DNA from: Fibrobacter sp.
Lineage (GTDB): Bacteria; Fibrobacterota; Chitinivibrionia; Chitinivibrionales; Chitinispirillaceae
Reading direction: 5' to 3'
DNA: 32,557 bases
NCBI GenBank assembly: GCA_012519985.1
Contig: JAAYPC010000346.1
Span: forward strand, 1 to 32,557
Of the stretch, positions 9,390 to 17,654 are shown piece after piece. A model generated the notes under the pieces. The model saw nothing but the letters and a program-made list of their open reading frames with translations. It ran no database searches and was not told the origin of the DNA. Position 1 is the first letter of the stretch. Each line of letters begins with the position of its first letter. The position numbers and the translations under genes are program-made.

Positions 9390-10719
9390 CAGAAGAGTAA
9401 AAGAGCCTTATGTTACTGTAAATCCCTGCAGACTCTGCACTCCACTTGGGGCTTGTCTGGCGTTCAGAGGTATACATAAATGCATGCCGCTGATTCATGG
9501 TTCGCAGGGATGTGCTACATATATACGCAGATTTTTAATAAGTCATTTCAGAGAACCAATGGATATTGCTTCATCGAGTTTCAGTGAAGAAACTGCGATA
9601 TTTGGCGGAGAATCAAATTTAATTGAATCTGTTAATAATGTGCTGCTTAAATACAATCCGGAAGTTATCGGAATAGCTACATCATGCCTTAGCGAAACGA
9701 TTGGTGATGATCTCAGCCAGATGATACATAGAATCAGGCAAATGGTACCGGTTACCTTGATACCGGTATCGACACCATCCTTCAGAAGTTCACATGTAAT
9801 CGGATTTCATGATACAATAACCGCTATAATAAAGTCATGCTGTATTGAAGAGTCCGACTCATCCAAAGTCTTTATCGAAATACCGATACTTTCACCTGCC
9901 GATCAGAGATACATCATCTCACTCTGCAATCTGTTCGATATAAATCCTGTCTTACTCCTGGATTATTCTGAAACACTTGATAGCGGTATATGGGAAGAGT
10001 ATAAAACGATACCTGAAGGGGGAACACATTTGTCTTCCATAAAGGAGGCAGCATCAAAGAATGCGACTTATATTGACTTGGGAAATTTAAGAGAAAACAG
10101 TGCAGGTGTTTATCTGCGAAACAATTTCGGAACAATGTATTGTAAACTTGATACGCCTATCGGAATCGAAGCAACAGATCTTTTTCTAAAAATGTTGAGT
10201 TCTGCTTCGGGTAAAAAAATACCAGTGTCTCTTCAAAAGGAAAGAAACCGGTGTATTGACAGCTATATCGATGCGCATAAATATGTCAGCAGCATTCGGG
10301 CTGTTGTTTTCGGTGATGAAGAAATGGTTCCGTCAATAGCGGCGTTTTGCAATGAAATCGGGATACTTCCTGTCTTGTGTGCATCTGAAGGTCAGATCGT
10401 TTTTGAAATCGAAAAAAGAATATCCTATGACAAAAGACGGAATATTACCATTATGGAAGATACTGATTTTGATACTATTGAACAGATGGTAAAAGACCTT
10501 AAGCCAGACATAATGATTGGAACTGGAAAAGGTAATCATATTTCAATTAAACACAATATTCCCCTTGTTAGAGTCGGGTTTCCTGTTCATGATCGTTTTG
10601 GTGCTTCACGCATTCAAATATGCGGGTATGAGGGAGCTATGAACCTGCTCGATACAATTGTTAATGCACTGTTATCCCGAAAACAGGACAAAATTCCTGA
10701 TGGCTACAGCTATATGTAA
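9382..10719 (+). CDS. nifN: FeMo-cofactor scaffold protein NifN
   Basis: A 445-residue NifK paralogue that forms the NifEN scaffold. It keeps NPCRLCTPLGA, HGSQGCATY and ATSCLSETIGDDLSQ, so cysteines able to hold the NifEN 4Fe-4S cluster are present, and ends with VRVGFPVHDRFGA as in NifK and NifN. ATG 9382 overlaps the end of nifE by eight bases and is preceded by GGAAAGGAG; an upstream in-frame ATG at 9355 would lie deeper in nifE and is less likely. Its position after nifE and before nifB gives the standard order for this cluster type. Confidence 0.95.
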   Translation: MINRRVKEPYVTVNPCRLCTPLGACLAFRGIHKCMPLIHGSQGCATYIRRFLISHFREPMDIASSSFSEETAIFGGESNLIESVNNVLLKYNPEVIGIATSCLSETIGDDLSQMIHRIRQMVPVTLIPVSTPSFRSSHVIGFHDTITAIIKSCCIEESDSSKVFIEIPILSPADQRYIISLCNLFDINPVLLLDYSETLDSGIWEEYKTIPEGGTHLSSIKEAASKNATYIDLGNLRENSAGVYLRNNFGTMYCKLDTPIGIEATDLFLKMLSSASGKKIPVSLQKERNRCIDSYIDAHKYVSSIRAVVFGDEEMVPSIAAFCNEIGILPVLCASEGQIVFEIEKRISYDKRRNITIMEDTDFDTIEQMVKDLKPDIMIGTGKGNHISIKHNIPLVRVGFPVHDRFGASRIQICGYEGAMNLLDTIVNALLSRKQDKIPDGYSYM

Positions 10720-10732
10720 AGGAGTAAATATC

Positions 10733-11995
10733 ATGAACAGGTCCAGACACCCTTGTTATAATCCTGATGCTCTTGCTACCCATGGACGAGTGCACCTTCC
10801 GGTTGCAGGCAAATGCAATATTCAATGCAATTACTGTAACCGATTATACGATTGTGTAAATGAAAGCAGGCCTGGTGTGACAAGTGCATTACTCTCACCG
10901 GCTCAGGCTCTGTATTATCTGGAAAAAGTACAGGCTTATCTTGATGTACCGGTTTCTGTTGCAGGGATCGCCGGTCCGGGTGATCCATTTGCTCAGGGGG
11001 ATGTCACAATTGAGACACTGAAGCTTGTGAAAAAACAATTCCCTGATATGCTTCTATGTGTTGCCACAAATGGCCTTGGACTTCCGGAATATGTGAAAAA
11101 GCTTGCAGATACAGGTGTTAACCATGTTACGATAACTGTAAATGCCGTAGATCCATCAATTGGCGCTCAAATTATATCATGGGCCAGGCATAAAAATAAG
11201 ATGTACCGGGGGCTGGATGCCGGAAAGGTGCTTCTTGACAATCAAATTGAATCGATCTGTGCATTAAAAGCACATGATATCACAGTCAAGATCAATTCCA
11301 TCGTAATTCCTGGAATAAATGATACTCATATTCCGTCAGTCGCAGAAAAAATGAAAATGCTGGGGGCAAATGTCATAAATTGTCTGCCACTTAATCCGGT
11401 TGATGAGACACCTTTTGCTGAGATGGAAAAACCGGATCATGAAATAATGCAGAAAGTACGCTGGGAGGCTTCCAGACACATGGAAGTTGTTCGTCATTGT
11501 CAGATGTGCCGGGCGGATGCAGCAGGACGGCTTGGAGCACAAAACAGCAGTATTATAAACGAATTATTACGAGAGACAGCCAATATGCCTTTAAATCCTC
11601 TTGAAAAACGAACTTGTGTGGCAGTTGCAAGCAGAGAAGGTATGTTAATTAATGAACATCTCGGAAGAGCAACTCATTTTTATGTTTTCAAAATTGATGA
11701 AGAATCCTTTTCTCTTGTTGAAGTCCGCAATGCGCCGCAACCGGGGGCTGGTATTGACAGATGGCTTAAACTGGCTGATCTGTTGAAAGATTGTCACACT
11801 ATACTTGTAAACCAGGCTGGTCAATCACCCAAAGTAGTCCTCAATGGTTCCGGTTTGAAGGTAATTGTTACTGAGGGAATGATCGATCAGGCACTTCAGA
11901 ATTTGTTGGATGGTAAAACACCTCAACCGGTAGTATCCGTTAAGAAGTGCTGCAGTTCTGATGGATGTAAATGTGGTGGACAGGGATGTGGATGA
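10733..11995 (+). CDS. nifB: Nitrogenase cofactor radical SAM protein NifB with NifX-like domain
   Basis: A 420-residue radical SAM enzyme that inserts carbide and builds the 8Fe NifB-cofactor. The CX3CX2C cluster site is Cys28-Cys32-Cys35 (KCNIQCNYC), after HPCYNPDA and before CVNESRPGV, all NifB hallmarks. CRADAAGRLG marks the end of the SAM domain. From about residue 293 a NifX/NafY-like cofactor-binding domain follows (CVAVASREG, NEHLGRATHF). The last 16 residues hold five cysteines (CCSSDGCKCGGQGC), a possible extra metal site. ATG 10733 has AAAGGAG; the gap from nifN is 13 bases. Confidence 0.97.
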   Translation: MNRSRHPCYNPDALATHGRVHLPVAGKCNIQCNYCNRLYDCVNESRPGVTSALLSPAQALYYLEKVQAYLDVPVSVAGIAGPGDPFAQGDVTIETLKLVKKQFPDMLLCVATNGLGLPEYVKKLADTGVNHVTITVNAVDPSIGAQIISWARHKNKMYRGLDAGKVLLDNQIESICALKAHDITVKINSIVIPGINDTHIPSVAEKMKMLGANVINCLPLNPVDETPFAEMEKPDHEIMQKVRWEASRHMEVVRHCQMCRADAAGRLGAQNSSIINELLRETANMPLNPLEKRTCVAVASREGMLINEHLGRATHFYVFKIDEESFSLVEVRNAPQPGAGIDRWLKLADLLKDCHTILVNQAGQSPKVVLNGSGLKVIVTEGMIDQALQNLLDGKTPQPVVSVKKCCSSDGCKCGGQGCG

Positions 11996-12011
11996 GATAT
12001 TGTAAAAGATA

Positions 12012-12136
12012 TACGAATAACACGATTGAGGAAACACGAATGAACACGAAAGAACTAAGACCATAATGTTTTTCTCTTAGTCGTGTCATTGTCATAATCT
12101 TATTCGTGTGATTCGTGTTATTGTCTTGTTCGTGTA
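12012..12136. repeat. Imperfect palindromic element with CACGAA/TTCGTG motifs
   Basis: The left half repeats ACGAATAACACGA and AACACGAATGAACACGAAAG. The right half carries the complementary TCGTGTCATT, TTATTCGTGTGATTCGTG and TTGTTCGTGT. ACTAAGA (12054-12060) and TCTTAGT (12075-12081) form the inner stem. It resembles the non-coding CACGAAT-type interspersed repeats seen in several anaerobe genomes. It sits between nifB and the ferredoxin gene and may end or attenuate transcription. Confidence 0.55.
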
Positions 12137-12196
12137 GATCGGAGAACTTCAGCTCGGAAATGAGCTTTACTATCAATCTCAAGAAGGAGTTGGTAA

Positions 12197-12502
12197 ATGA
12201 AAAAACCAAAGCACCATATTTTTGTATGTGCAAGTTTCAGGATGTCAGGGACACCTCAGGGTGTCTGCAATAAGAAAGGCGCAGGCTCCCTTCTTCAGTA
12301 TCTTGAAAATGAACTTTCAGATCGTGGAATGGACGAGGTAAGTGTATCAATGACTGGCTGTCTTAAATTATGCGATAAGGGACCAGTAATGGTCATATAT
12401 CCACAGAATCTATGGTATGGTGAAGTAACAGAATCAAAAATCGATGAGGTTCTGGATGCACTTGAAGAGGGAAAGCCGCTAGATAAATACCAAATTACAT
12501 GA
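12197..12502 (+). CDS. Thioredoxin-like [2Fe-2S] ferredoxin, nitrogenase-associated
   Basis: A 101-residue ferredoxin of the Shethna protein I/Clostridium pasteurianum 2Fe-2S type. Ligand cysteines are Cys11 (FVCAS), Cys24 (GVCNKKG), Cys55 and Cys59 (TGCLKLCDKGP), the spacing of that family, with a thioredoxin-like fold. Family members interact with the MoFe protein or serve in nif metabolism, so its place right after nifB is expected. ATG 12197 follows AAGAAGGAG. It is probably read from the nifH operon through the palindromic element; I see no sigma-54 promoter of its own. Confidence 0.9.
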   Translation: MKKPKHHIFVCASFRMSGTPQGVCNKKGAGSLLQYLENELSDRGMDEVSVSMTGCLKLCDKGPVMVIYPQNLWYGEVTESKIDEVLDALEEGKPLDKYQIT

Positions 12503-12518
12503 ATTTAAACAAATTTTG

Positions 12519-12740
12519 GTAACTACTAAGGCACCTGATGATAAAAAAACAGGGAATAATATCAAATCGGAAAAAATTGAATAATATCAAAACAATACAT
12601 AATCAGAAGTAATAAGGAAAAAATATCTAAACAAAGAAAAGGAGATGTAAAAAGTTGCTTATTCTTCAGGGCCTAACTGATTAGGTATAATTTACTGATT
12701 TATTGTCATTTATCTGATTCAAAACCTTAATAGCTACAAA
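12519..12740 (-). repeat. Dispersed ~220-bp repeat, copy A
   Basis: Read on the minus strand this segment aligns along its whole length with 31849-32069 on the plus strand. Shared blocks include CCTAATCAG, CCCTGAAGAA, ATTACTTCTGATTA, TTTTTTCCGATTTGATA and TAGTAGTTAC/GAGTAGTTAC in the same order. I judge identity at roughly 70 percent by eye. Both copies lie between genes and no intact frame spans either. Confidence 0.7.
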
Positions 12741-12763
12741 TTTTAAATTGAAAGGAGTTGCGG

Positions 12764-12865
12764 ATGCAAAGAATGTCCGGTGAAACCTGGTTCATTATCG
12801 CCTGCATCAAATTGTTCTCCAGGTCCAGAGCTGTCATTTTCGAGCTCCGCAATCTCCTGAAATAA
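12764..12865 (+). CDS. Small ORF upstream of nifV (33 residues)
   Basis: ATG 12764 is preceded by AAAGGAG with a six-base spacer, stronger than the site of nifV itself. The predicted peptide begins MQRMSGETWFIIACIKLFSR and ends with a basic segment; the middle is hydrophobic. I recognise no family. It might be a leader peptide or small protein, or a remnant, since the minus strand here also reads as a degenerate frame running into repeat copy A. Confidence 0.3.
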   Translation: MQRMSGETWFIIACIKLFSRSRAVIFELRNLLK

Positions 12866-12915
12866 TTCGATAAAATTGGCTAATTTAAGAATTACTCAAT
12901 CCGGAAAACAGCCGT

Positions 12916-14064
12916 ATGTTAAAAAACAATGAGGAAAATCCAAGATATATAGAATTGATAGATACTACATTGCGCGATGGAGCGCAGGCTCCTCATGTAT
13001 CGTTCTCCTATAGTGATAAAAAGGCTATAATCTCTGCCCTTTTTAATGCTGGTATTCAGATATTTGAAGCTGGTATACCGGCAATGGGGTCGGAGGAACG
13101 AAACGATTTGATGAAATTAAAAAAACTTTTTCCTCAATGCACTTTTATTGGCTGGTGCAGGGCAAATGAAAAGGATATTGATCATGCTTTGTCATGTGGT
13201 TGCGACTGTGTCCATATTTCCTTCCCGGTCTCTGCAGTACATATGGACATAATGCATGTCAATGATAAGTACATACTGGATAATTTGCCTGGGCTGATTA
13301 AAATTCCGCGTGCAAACCAGCGTGCAGTTTCTGTCGGAGCTCAGGATGCGACCCGGGCAGATCTGCCTTTCCTTAAAAGATTCATTTCAACAGCTTTTGA
13401 TGCTGGTGCCCAAAGAGTCAGAATCGCTGATACAGTCGGCATTCTTTCACCCATGAAAACCAGAAGGCTGTTTGAACATTTGCTTGAAACAGTTCCTGGT
13501 GATGTACTTGAGTTTCACGGCCATAATGATTTCGGTATGGCTACAGCCAATACGATCACCGCTCTTGAAACCGGGGTTGATTATACCTCTGTAACTGTAA
13601 ATGGCATTGGTGAACGTGCCGGAAATGCTGCACTTGAAGAAGTTGTGATGGCGATTATAGAAACAACATCATTATATGTGAAGTTTAATACGAGCGCTAT
13701 CTCATCTGTTTGTAAGACTGTTGCAGAAATTACAAACAGCCGGATTCCTGATAATAAACCAATTACCGGGAAATCAGTTTTTTTGCACAAGTCGGGTATT
13801 CATTGTAATGGCCTTATTAAAAACCGTAACTCTTATGAACCCTACAATCCTGAACTAACTGGACATGCACCATCTAAATTTTGTATAGGAACCCATAGCG
13901 GTGTAAATGGAATCAGGTACATACTTGGAGATAAAGCAAATTCTGCTTCTGTTGAAAAATTGCGCGAATTTCTTAAAACTCTTCAGAATATCGCCCGATC
14001 AGAGAAAAAATCTTTTTCAGAAAATGAAGTTCGGGATATGTTTCATAACTATGTAGAATTATGA
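12916..14064 (+). CDS. nifV: Homocitrate synthase
   Basis: A 382-residue DRE-TIM metallolyase that condenses acetyl-CoA with 2-oxoglutarate to give homocitrate, the organic ligand of FeMo-co. Signature 1 is LRDGAQAPHVSF (19-30); the metal-binding second signature appears near residue 200 in FHGHNDFGMATANT; VSVGAQDATRAD is also conserved. The AksA/LeuA C-terminal regulatory domain of isopropylmalate synthase is absent, and the length fits NifV. The nif context separates it from isopropylmalate and citramalate synthases. ATG 12916 has only a weak GGAAAACAG upstream. The stop overlaps the next gene by four bases. Confidence 0.92.
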   Translation: MLKNNEENPRYIELIDTTLRDGAQAPHVSFSYSDKKAIISALFNAGIQIFEAGIPAMGSEERNDLMKLKKLFPQCTFIGWCRANEKDIDHALSCGCDCVHISFPVSAVHMDIMHVNDKYILDNLPGLIKIPRANQRAVSVGAQDATRADLPFLKRFISTAFDAGAQRVRIADTVGILSPMKTRRLFEHLLETVPGDVLEFHGHNDFGMATANTITALETGVDYTSVTVNGIGERAGNAALEEVVMAIIETTSLYVKFNTSAISSVCKTVAEITNSRIPDNKPITGKSVFLHKSGIHCNGLIKNRNSYEPYNPELTGHAPSKFCIGTHSGVNGIRYILGDKANSASVEKLREFLKTLQNIARSEKKSFSENEVRDMFHNYVEL

Positions 14065-14540
14065 CATCAAGCTTACTTTCCATAATCACTGCAGATCTGG
14101 ATAACCATGAACATTGCTGCGCAATCATTGATCTTATCAATGAATACCGCTGTGATCCCATGGGAGGCGAAATCGGTTTGATTGATGGTGATGATTGGCT
14201 TAAACTCATTGATGGACTCAAATCGCATCCGACTTCGCTTGTATTTTTACTCAAGATAGATGATACTATTGCGGGAATGGCAGTTTGCTTTACCGGGTAT
14301 TCAACTTTTAAAATGAAAAAGCTATTAAACATTCACGATTTCATACTATATAAAAAATTCCGGAATAAAGGTTACGGATCATGGTTTATGAAAAAGATTG
14401 CGGAAAAAGTCTTTAAGCTTGGTTATTGCAAAATAACACTGGAAGTAAGAGCAGATAATATTACCGCCAAAAAGACATACCTGAAATCCGGTTTTTCTCC
14501 CTGCGAACCTCCCATGGAGTTCTGGGTATGCAATCTATAA
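14061..14540 (+). CDS. GNAT-family N-acetyltransferase coupled to nifV
   Basis: A 159-residue GNAT protein. The acetyl-CoA pyrophosphate loop is RNKGYG (101-106) after the beta-4 strand IHDFILYKKF, and ITLEVRADNITAKKTYLKSG is the classic motif B region with the late tyrosine. The acceptor is unknown. Its ATG lies inside the nifV stop (ATGA), so the two are translated together and probably belong to one process, yet GNAT enzymes are not standard nif genes. Possible roles include modifying a small molecule or an N-terminus; this is inference. Confidence 0.88.
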   Translation: MTSSLLSIITADLDNHEHCCAIIDLINEYRCDPMGGEIGLIDGDDWLKLIDGLKSHPTSLVFLLKIDDTIAGMAVCFTGYSTFKMKKLLNIHDFILYKKFRNKGYGSWFMKKIAEKVFKLGYCKITLEVRADNITAKKTYLKSGFSPCEPPMEFWVCNL

Positions 14541-14575
14541 TTTTTTGTCAAAATCAGTGCTGTCTTGGAAGAAGA

Positions 14576-14628
14576 TAACGAATAACGAATAACGAATAAC
14601 GAATAACGAATATCGAATAACGAATAAC
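14576..14628. repeat. 7-bp tandem repeat (TAACGAA x ~7.5)
   Basis: Seven full copies of TAACGAA plus a partial one, with one copy changed to TATCGAA, lie in the 249-bp gap between the convergent GNAT and modC genes. Short tandem repeats like this can vary in copy number by slippage. I see no terminator hairpin in the gap. Confidence 0.9.
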
Positions 14629-14789
14629 TAAGTAAAGAGAGCAGAAAAATAATCTAAAAGTAGAAACTGAATAACATTAAGGATTAAAGAAAAATAAATC
14701 CATCTCGGAATGAAAGAGGCTATCATACCGGTAACGTGTAACATCCGTGGTTGGCTTTTGTTATTCAACCTGACATAACTGTGTTGATA

Positions 14790-15671
14790 TTATAGCTTTT
14801 GATTTTTTGCAAGTGGTAACAGAATAGGTTTAAAAGCCTTGGCAGCTACAATAACTTCATCTCCGGCTTTGTAGTGTGCAGCTTCCTCTGTATCGACAAC
14901 AATTTGTGTCAGGGAATCCCCTACCTGGACAGTCATTACTGACGCAACTTCAGAGGTTTTAAATGCAACTATTTTCCCGATGACTCTGAATCTGGTGCTT
15001 AAGCGATTACCGAAAACCAAATCCGGTGTACCTTGCCTCAGGACAGTTCCGTTTCCGAAAACTGCGACCTTGTCTGTCATTTTAAATATTTCTGTTATAT
15101 CATGGGTTACGATAACCGATGTAAGATTAAACTGATTATGAAGTTTTATAATTTCATTCTGCAAAGTACATCTCAATTGCCAATCAAGGGCCGATAGCGG
15201 TTCATCCAGAAGCAATATTTGAGGCGAACGTACCAGAGCCCGGGCTAATGCAACTCTCTGACACTGCCCGCCACTGAGATCTGCAGGATATGTATTGGCA
15301 AAAGTATTCAATGCCATTGTCTCCATGATTGCACCAATTGACATAGAATTTTTTCCGGCTGCATATTCGAGGTTCTGACGGACTGTCATAGTTGGAAAAA
15401 GCGCATAATCCTGGAAAACAAACCCGATATTTCTTTTCTGAACTGGAATGTTTATCTTTTTTTCGGAATCAAACCAGACCTGACCATTTACAATAATGCT
15501 GCCGGTATCTGGTTTTGTCAACCCGGCCAGCATACGCAGCGTTGTGGTTTTCCCTGCACCGGAAGGTCCAAAAAACGAGATAAATTCTCTCTTGTTGATT
15601 TCAAGATGAACCGAAAATGTAATGGGACCTTCAGAAGTAAGTAACTTTTTTGACACATTGATTGATATCAT
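14790..15671 (-). CDS. modC: Molybdate ABC transporter ATP-binding protein
   Basis: A 293-residue ABC ATPase that powers molybdate import. Walker A is GPSGAGKTTT, the signature is LSGGQCQRVALARAL, Walker B is ILLLDEPLSALD, and the switch histidine is in VIVTHDI. From about residue 225 a C-terminal TOBE/Mop-like domain (RFRVIGKIVAFKTSEV onwards) is present, the oxyanion-sensing part of ModC. Its start overlaps modB by four bases. It is the last gene of modA-mop-modB-modC and converges on the nifV operon. Confidence 0.95.
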   Translation of the reverse strand: MISINVSKKLLTSEGPITFSVHLEINKREFISFFGPSGAGKTTTLRMLAGLTKPDTGSIIVNGQVWFDSEKKINIPVQKRNIGFVFQDYALFPTMTVRQNLEYAAGKNSMSIGAIMETMALNTFANTYPADLSGGQCQRVALARALVRSPQILLLDEPLSALDWQLRCTLQNEIIKLHNQFNLTSVIVTHDITEIFKMTDKVAVFGNGTVLRQGTPDLVFGNRLSTRFRVIGKIVAFKTSEVASVMTVQVGDSLTQIVVDTEEAAHYKAGDEVIVAAKAFKPILLPLAKNQKL

Positions 15672-16336
15672 CGACCAGATCGCGTTTTTTTGTTCAAAAT
15701 AAAGAGCAGTACCAGAGAAAGAAATGCACTGAAAGTAATCACTGCTGCATAGATATGTGCCTGCGAAAACTCAAGTGCTTCAACATGATCATATAAGGCA
15801 ATTGATGAGGTCAATGTTTTTCCGGGGATTTTTCCTCCGAGCATTAACACAAGTCCGAATTCTCCGAATGTATGGACAAATGTCATTATAATACCGATAA
15901 GAAGTGAAGGTCTTATTGATGGCAGCAGCACGCGAATAAGGGTTTCGAAATCACTCTTTCCAAGAGTATTCGATGCTTCTTTCAGCGACAGCGACAGACT
16001 CTCAAAACCTGCCATGAGCGGGTTGATCATGAATGGAAGACCAGCAATAACTGATGCAATTACCAGACCTTCAAAACTGAATACAAGCCTTATATGAAAA
16101 ACTTTATCAAGCATCTGCCCCACTGGAGACAGTGGGCTCCATAGTAAAAGGAAATAAAATCCAAGCACTGATGGAGGCAGGATAAGTGGCAGTAATACGG
16201 CTGAACGGAAAAAATACTTCAATAAAGATTGCGAAGAGGTCAACCAGTAAGAGATAGGCACGCCAATTATTGTGAGAATGATCGTACATAACAATGCAAG
16301 TCTGAAACTCAGAATAACTGGTGTGATATCGATCAT
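15668..16336 (-). CDS. modB: Molybdate ABC transporter permease
   Basis: A 222-residue inner-membrane permease with about five or six hydrophobic spans and the cytoplasmic EAA-type loop LKEASNTLGKSDFETLIRVL that docks to ModC. The SSIALYDHVEALEF segment near the C-terminus is typical of ModB. It overlaps modC by four bases, and its start shares one base with the stop of the di-Mop gene. Together with ModA and ModC it imports molybdate needed for FeMo-co. Confidence 0.95.
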   Translation of the reverse strand: MIDITPVILSFRLALLCTIILTIIGVPISYWLTSSQSLLKYFFRSAVLLPLILPPSVLGFYFLLLWSPLSPVGQMLDKVFHIRLVFSFEGLVIASVIAGLPFMINPLMAGFESLSLSLKEASNTLGKSDFETLIRVLLPSIRPSLLIGIIMTFVHTFGEFGLVLMLGGKIPGKTLTSSIALYDHVEALEFSQAHIYAAVITFSAFLSLVLLFILNKKTRSGR

Positions 16337-16749
16337 CAGGAATCCAACTCTCTTCTGCTGAGCATCATTGACGTTGACTTTACCATACAGATAACGGGAA
16401 GACCAATCCTGAGATTCAGCAAACGGGCCGATTCACTTGCAACCAGTGAAATTATAGGAAAACCTTTATAGTCTGCAGCAATTCGTGTCATAATAGCTCC
16501 ATAAACAATCGAGACTATGCTTGAATGAAACCTGTTTCTGCAACAGACAACATTTTCTGCCGGTAAAGAGATAATAGTGTCGGTCTCCTTAAAAACCATA
16601 TTAACCGGGATACCCGGTTTACTATATGTTGTGTCATAAGATGAATTAAGAATGCAGGCAGTGTAATGGACTCCATTGTTTTCTATGGCGATACGCGCAA
16701 ACAATTCGTCTTCCTGAACCGATGAAATTATGCCTGGAATTACATTCAT
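16336..16749 (-). CDS. Di-Mop (TOBE-type) molybdate-binding protein
   Basis: A 137-residue protein made of two tandem Mop-like domains. The first (about 1-60) has GIISSVQEDELFARIAIENN and GIPVNMVFKETDTIIS; the second (about 72-132) has SSIVSIVYGAIMTRIAADY and GLPVICMVKSTSMMLS. There is no helix-turn-helix, so it is not a full ModE. Related molbindins store or buffer molybdate in the cytoplasm. It lies between modA and modB and overlaps modA by four bases. An alternative is an anion sensor acting on the transporter. Confidence 0.85.
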   Translation of the reverse strand: MNVIPGIISSVQEDELFARIAIENNGVHYTACILNSSYDTTYSKPGIPVNMVFKETDTIISLPAENVVCCRNRFHSSIVSIVYGAIMTRIAADYKGFPIISLVASESARLLNLRIGLPVICMVKSTSMMLSRRELDS

Positions 16750-17492
16750 GGTACTTTGTATCCGTAACTAGTAAGTATATCTCTTGAGTCATCCGAATAT
16801 AAAAAGTCAAACAATGCGTGTGTTATTTCAGAATGGTTCTTTTCTCCATGCTTGAGGATCACTGCTGATTGAGGTAAAGAATTGTACATTGTTGAATCGA
16901 TTTCGATCCATTTCCCTCGCCCATTCATCTCCTTTGAAAGGACGATCGACTTTGCACAAAACCCGATATCTGCTGATCCATTCACAATGAATTGTGCCAC
17001 ATGAGAAATATTTGAAGCATAAACCGCCTTATCCTTGACATTATCCCAGAGATCAACCTTTTTCAGACAATCTCTTGCCGCCGGCCCATAAACGGTCAGT
17101 TTCATATCACCAAAAGCCACTGTTCGAATAGAACTATCGGCAAGCAATGATACACCTCTTGAGAGGTCCATAGATTTCACAGTCCATAACACGAGTTTAC
17201 CGAACGCATAAATTTCCGGTTTTCCTGCATTTAATCCTGAGACACAAATACTATCTATAAAGCCTGTATCTGCAGAGATAAAGAGGTCAAATGGTGCCCC
17301 GTTTCTTATCTGCGAAACAAGTCTTCCGGATGATCCATAAACTGAGATTACTTCATAACCAGTTTTTTTTGAAAAGGCCGTTTTAATATCTTCAAAAGCA
17401 AATTTCATATTAGCTGCTACTGCTGCCTTAATCTGGGCAACGGATCGTATCGATGCTGCAGCCAATATCAACATTACAAATAATACCTTCAT
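16746..17492 (-). CDS. modA: Molybdate-binding periplasmic protein
   Basis: A 248-residue solute-binding protein. The start chosen, ATG at 17492, has AGGA six bases upstream and gives a clean signal peptide (MKVLFVMLILAAASIRSVAQ), with no lipobox cysteine, so the protein should be periplasmic. KAAVAANMKFAFEDI, YGSSGRLVSQIRNGAPFDLF and ISADTGFID are the ligand-loop regions of ModA. A longer in-frame reading to 17684 would run across the sigma-54 promoter and lacks a signal peptide at its end, so I reject it. It is first in the mod operon. Confidence 0.93.
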   Translation of the reverse strand: MKVLFVMLILAAASIRSVAQIKAAVAANMKFAFEDIKTAFSKKTGYEVISVYGSSGRLVSQIRNGAPFDLFISADTGFIDSICVSGLNAGKPEIYAFGKLVLWTVKSMDLSRGVSLLADSSIRTVAFGDMKLTVYGPAARDCLKKVDLWDNVKDKAVYASNISHVAQFIVNGSADIGFCAKSIVLSKEMNGRGKWIEIDSTMYNSLPQSAVILKHGEKNHSEITHALFDFLYSDDSRDILTSYGYKVP

Positions 17493-17581
17493 TGTTATCC
17501 TGTATAGATACCGAGGTACACTGTATTTATTCATGGTCATACACCTGAAATTAACAGTTGTTTTTTTTGTGTAGGAAACAG

Positions 17582-17597
17582 TGCAATTATTGTGCCC
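17582..17597 (-). promoter_or_regulatory. Sigma-54 (-24/-12) promoter of modA operon
   Basis: On the minus strand, GGGCACAATAATTGCA matches TGGCAC-N5-TTGCA at all fixed bases but the first. The predicted start is near 17571, about 80 bases before the modA ATG. It links molybdate uptake to the same activator as nifH. Confidence 0.8.
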
Positions 17598-17654
17598 AGG
17601 TAAATTGTGTTTAAATAACTGTAAAGGCTTATATCTGAGCTGATATTTATTGGA

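Larger units (their letters stand above)
12503..12915. other. Intergenic region before nifV
   Basis: This 413-bp gap holds most of one copy of a 220-bp dispersed repeat (12519-12740) and a small frame with a good ribosome site (12764-12865). I see no sigma-54 promoter and no strong terminator. How nifV is transcribed is therefore unclear. Confidence 0.5.
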
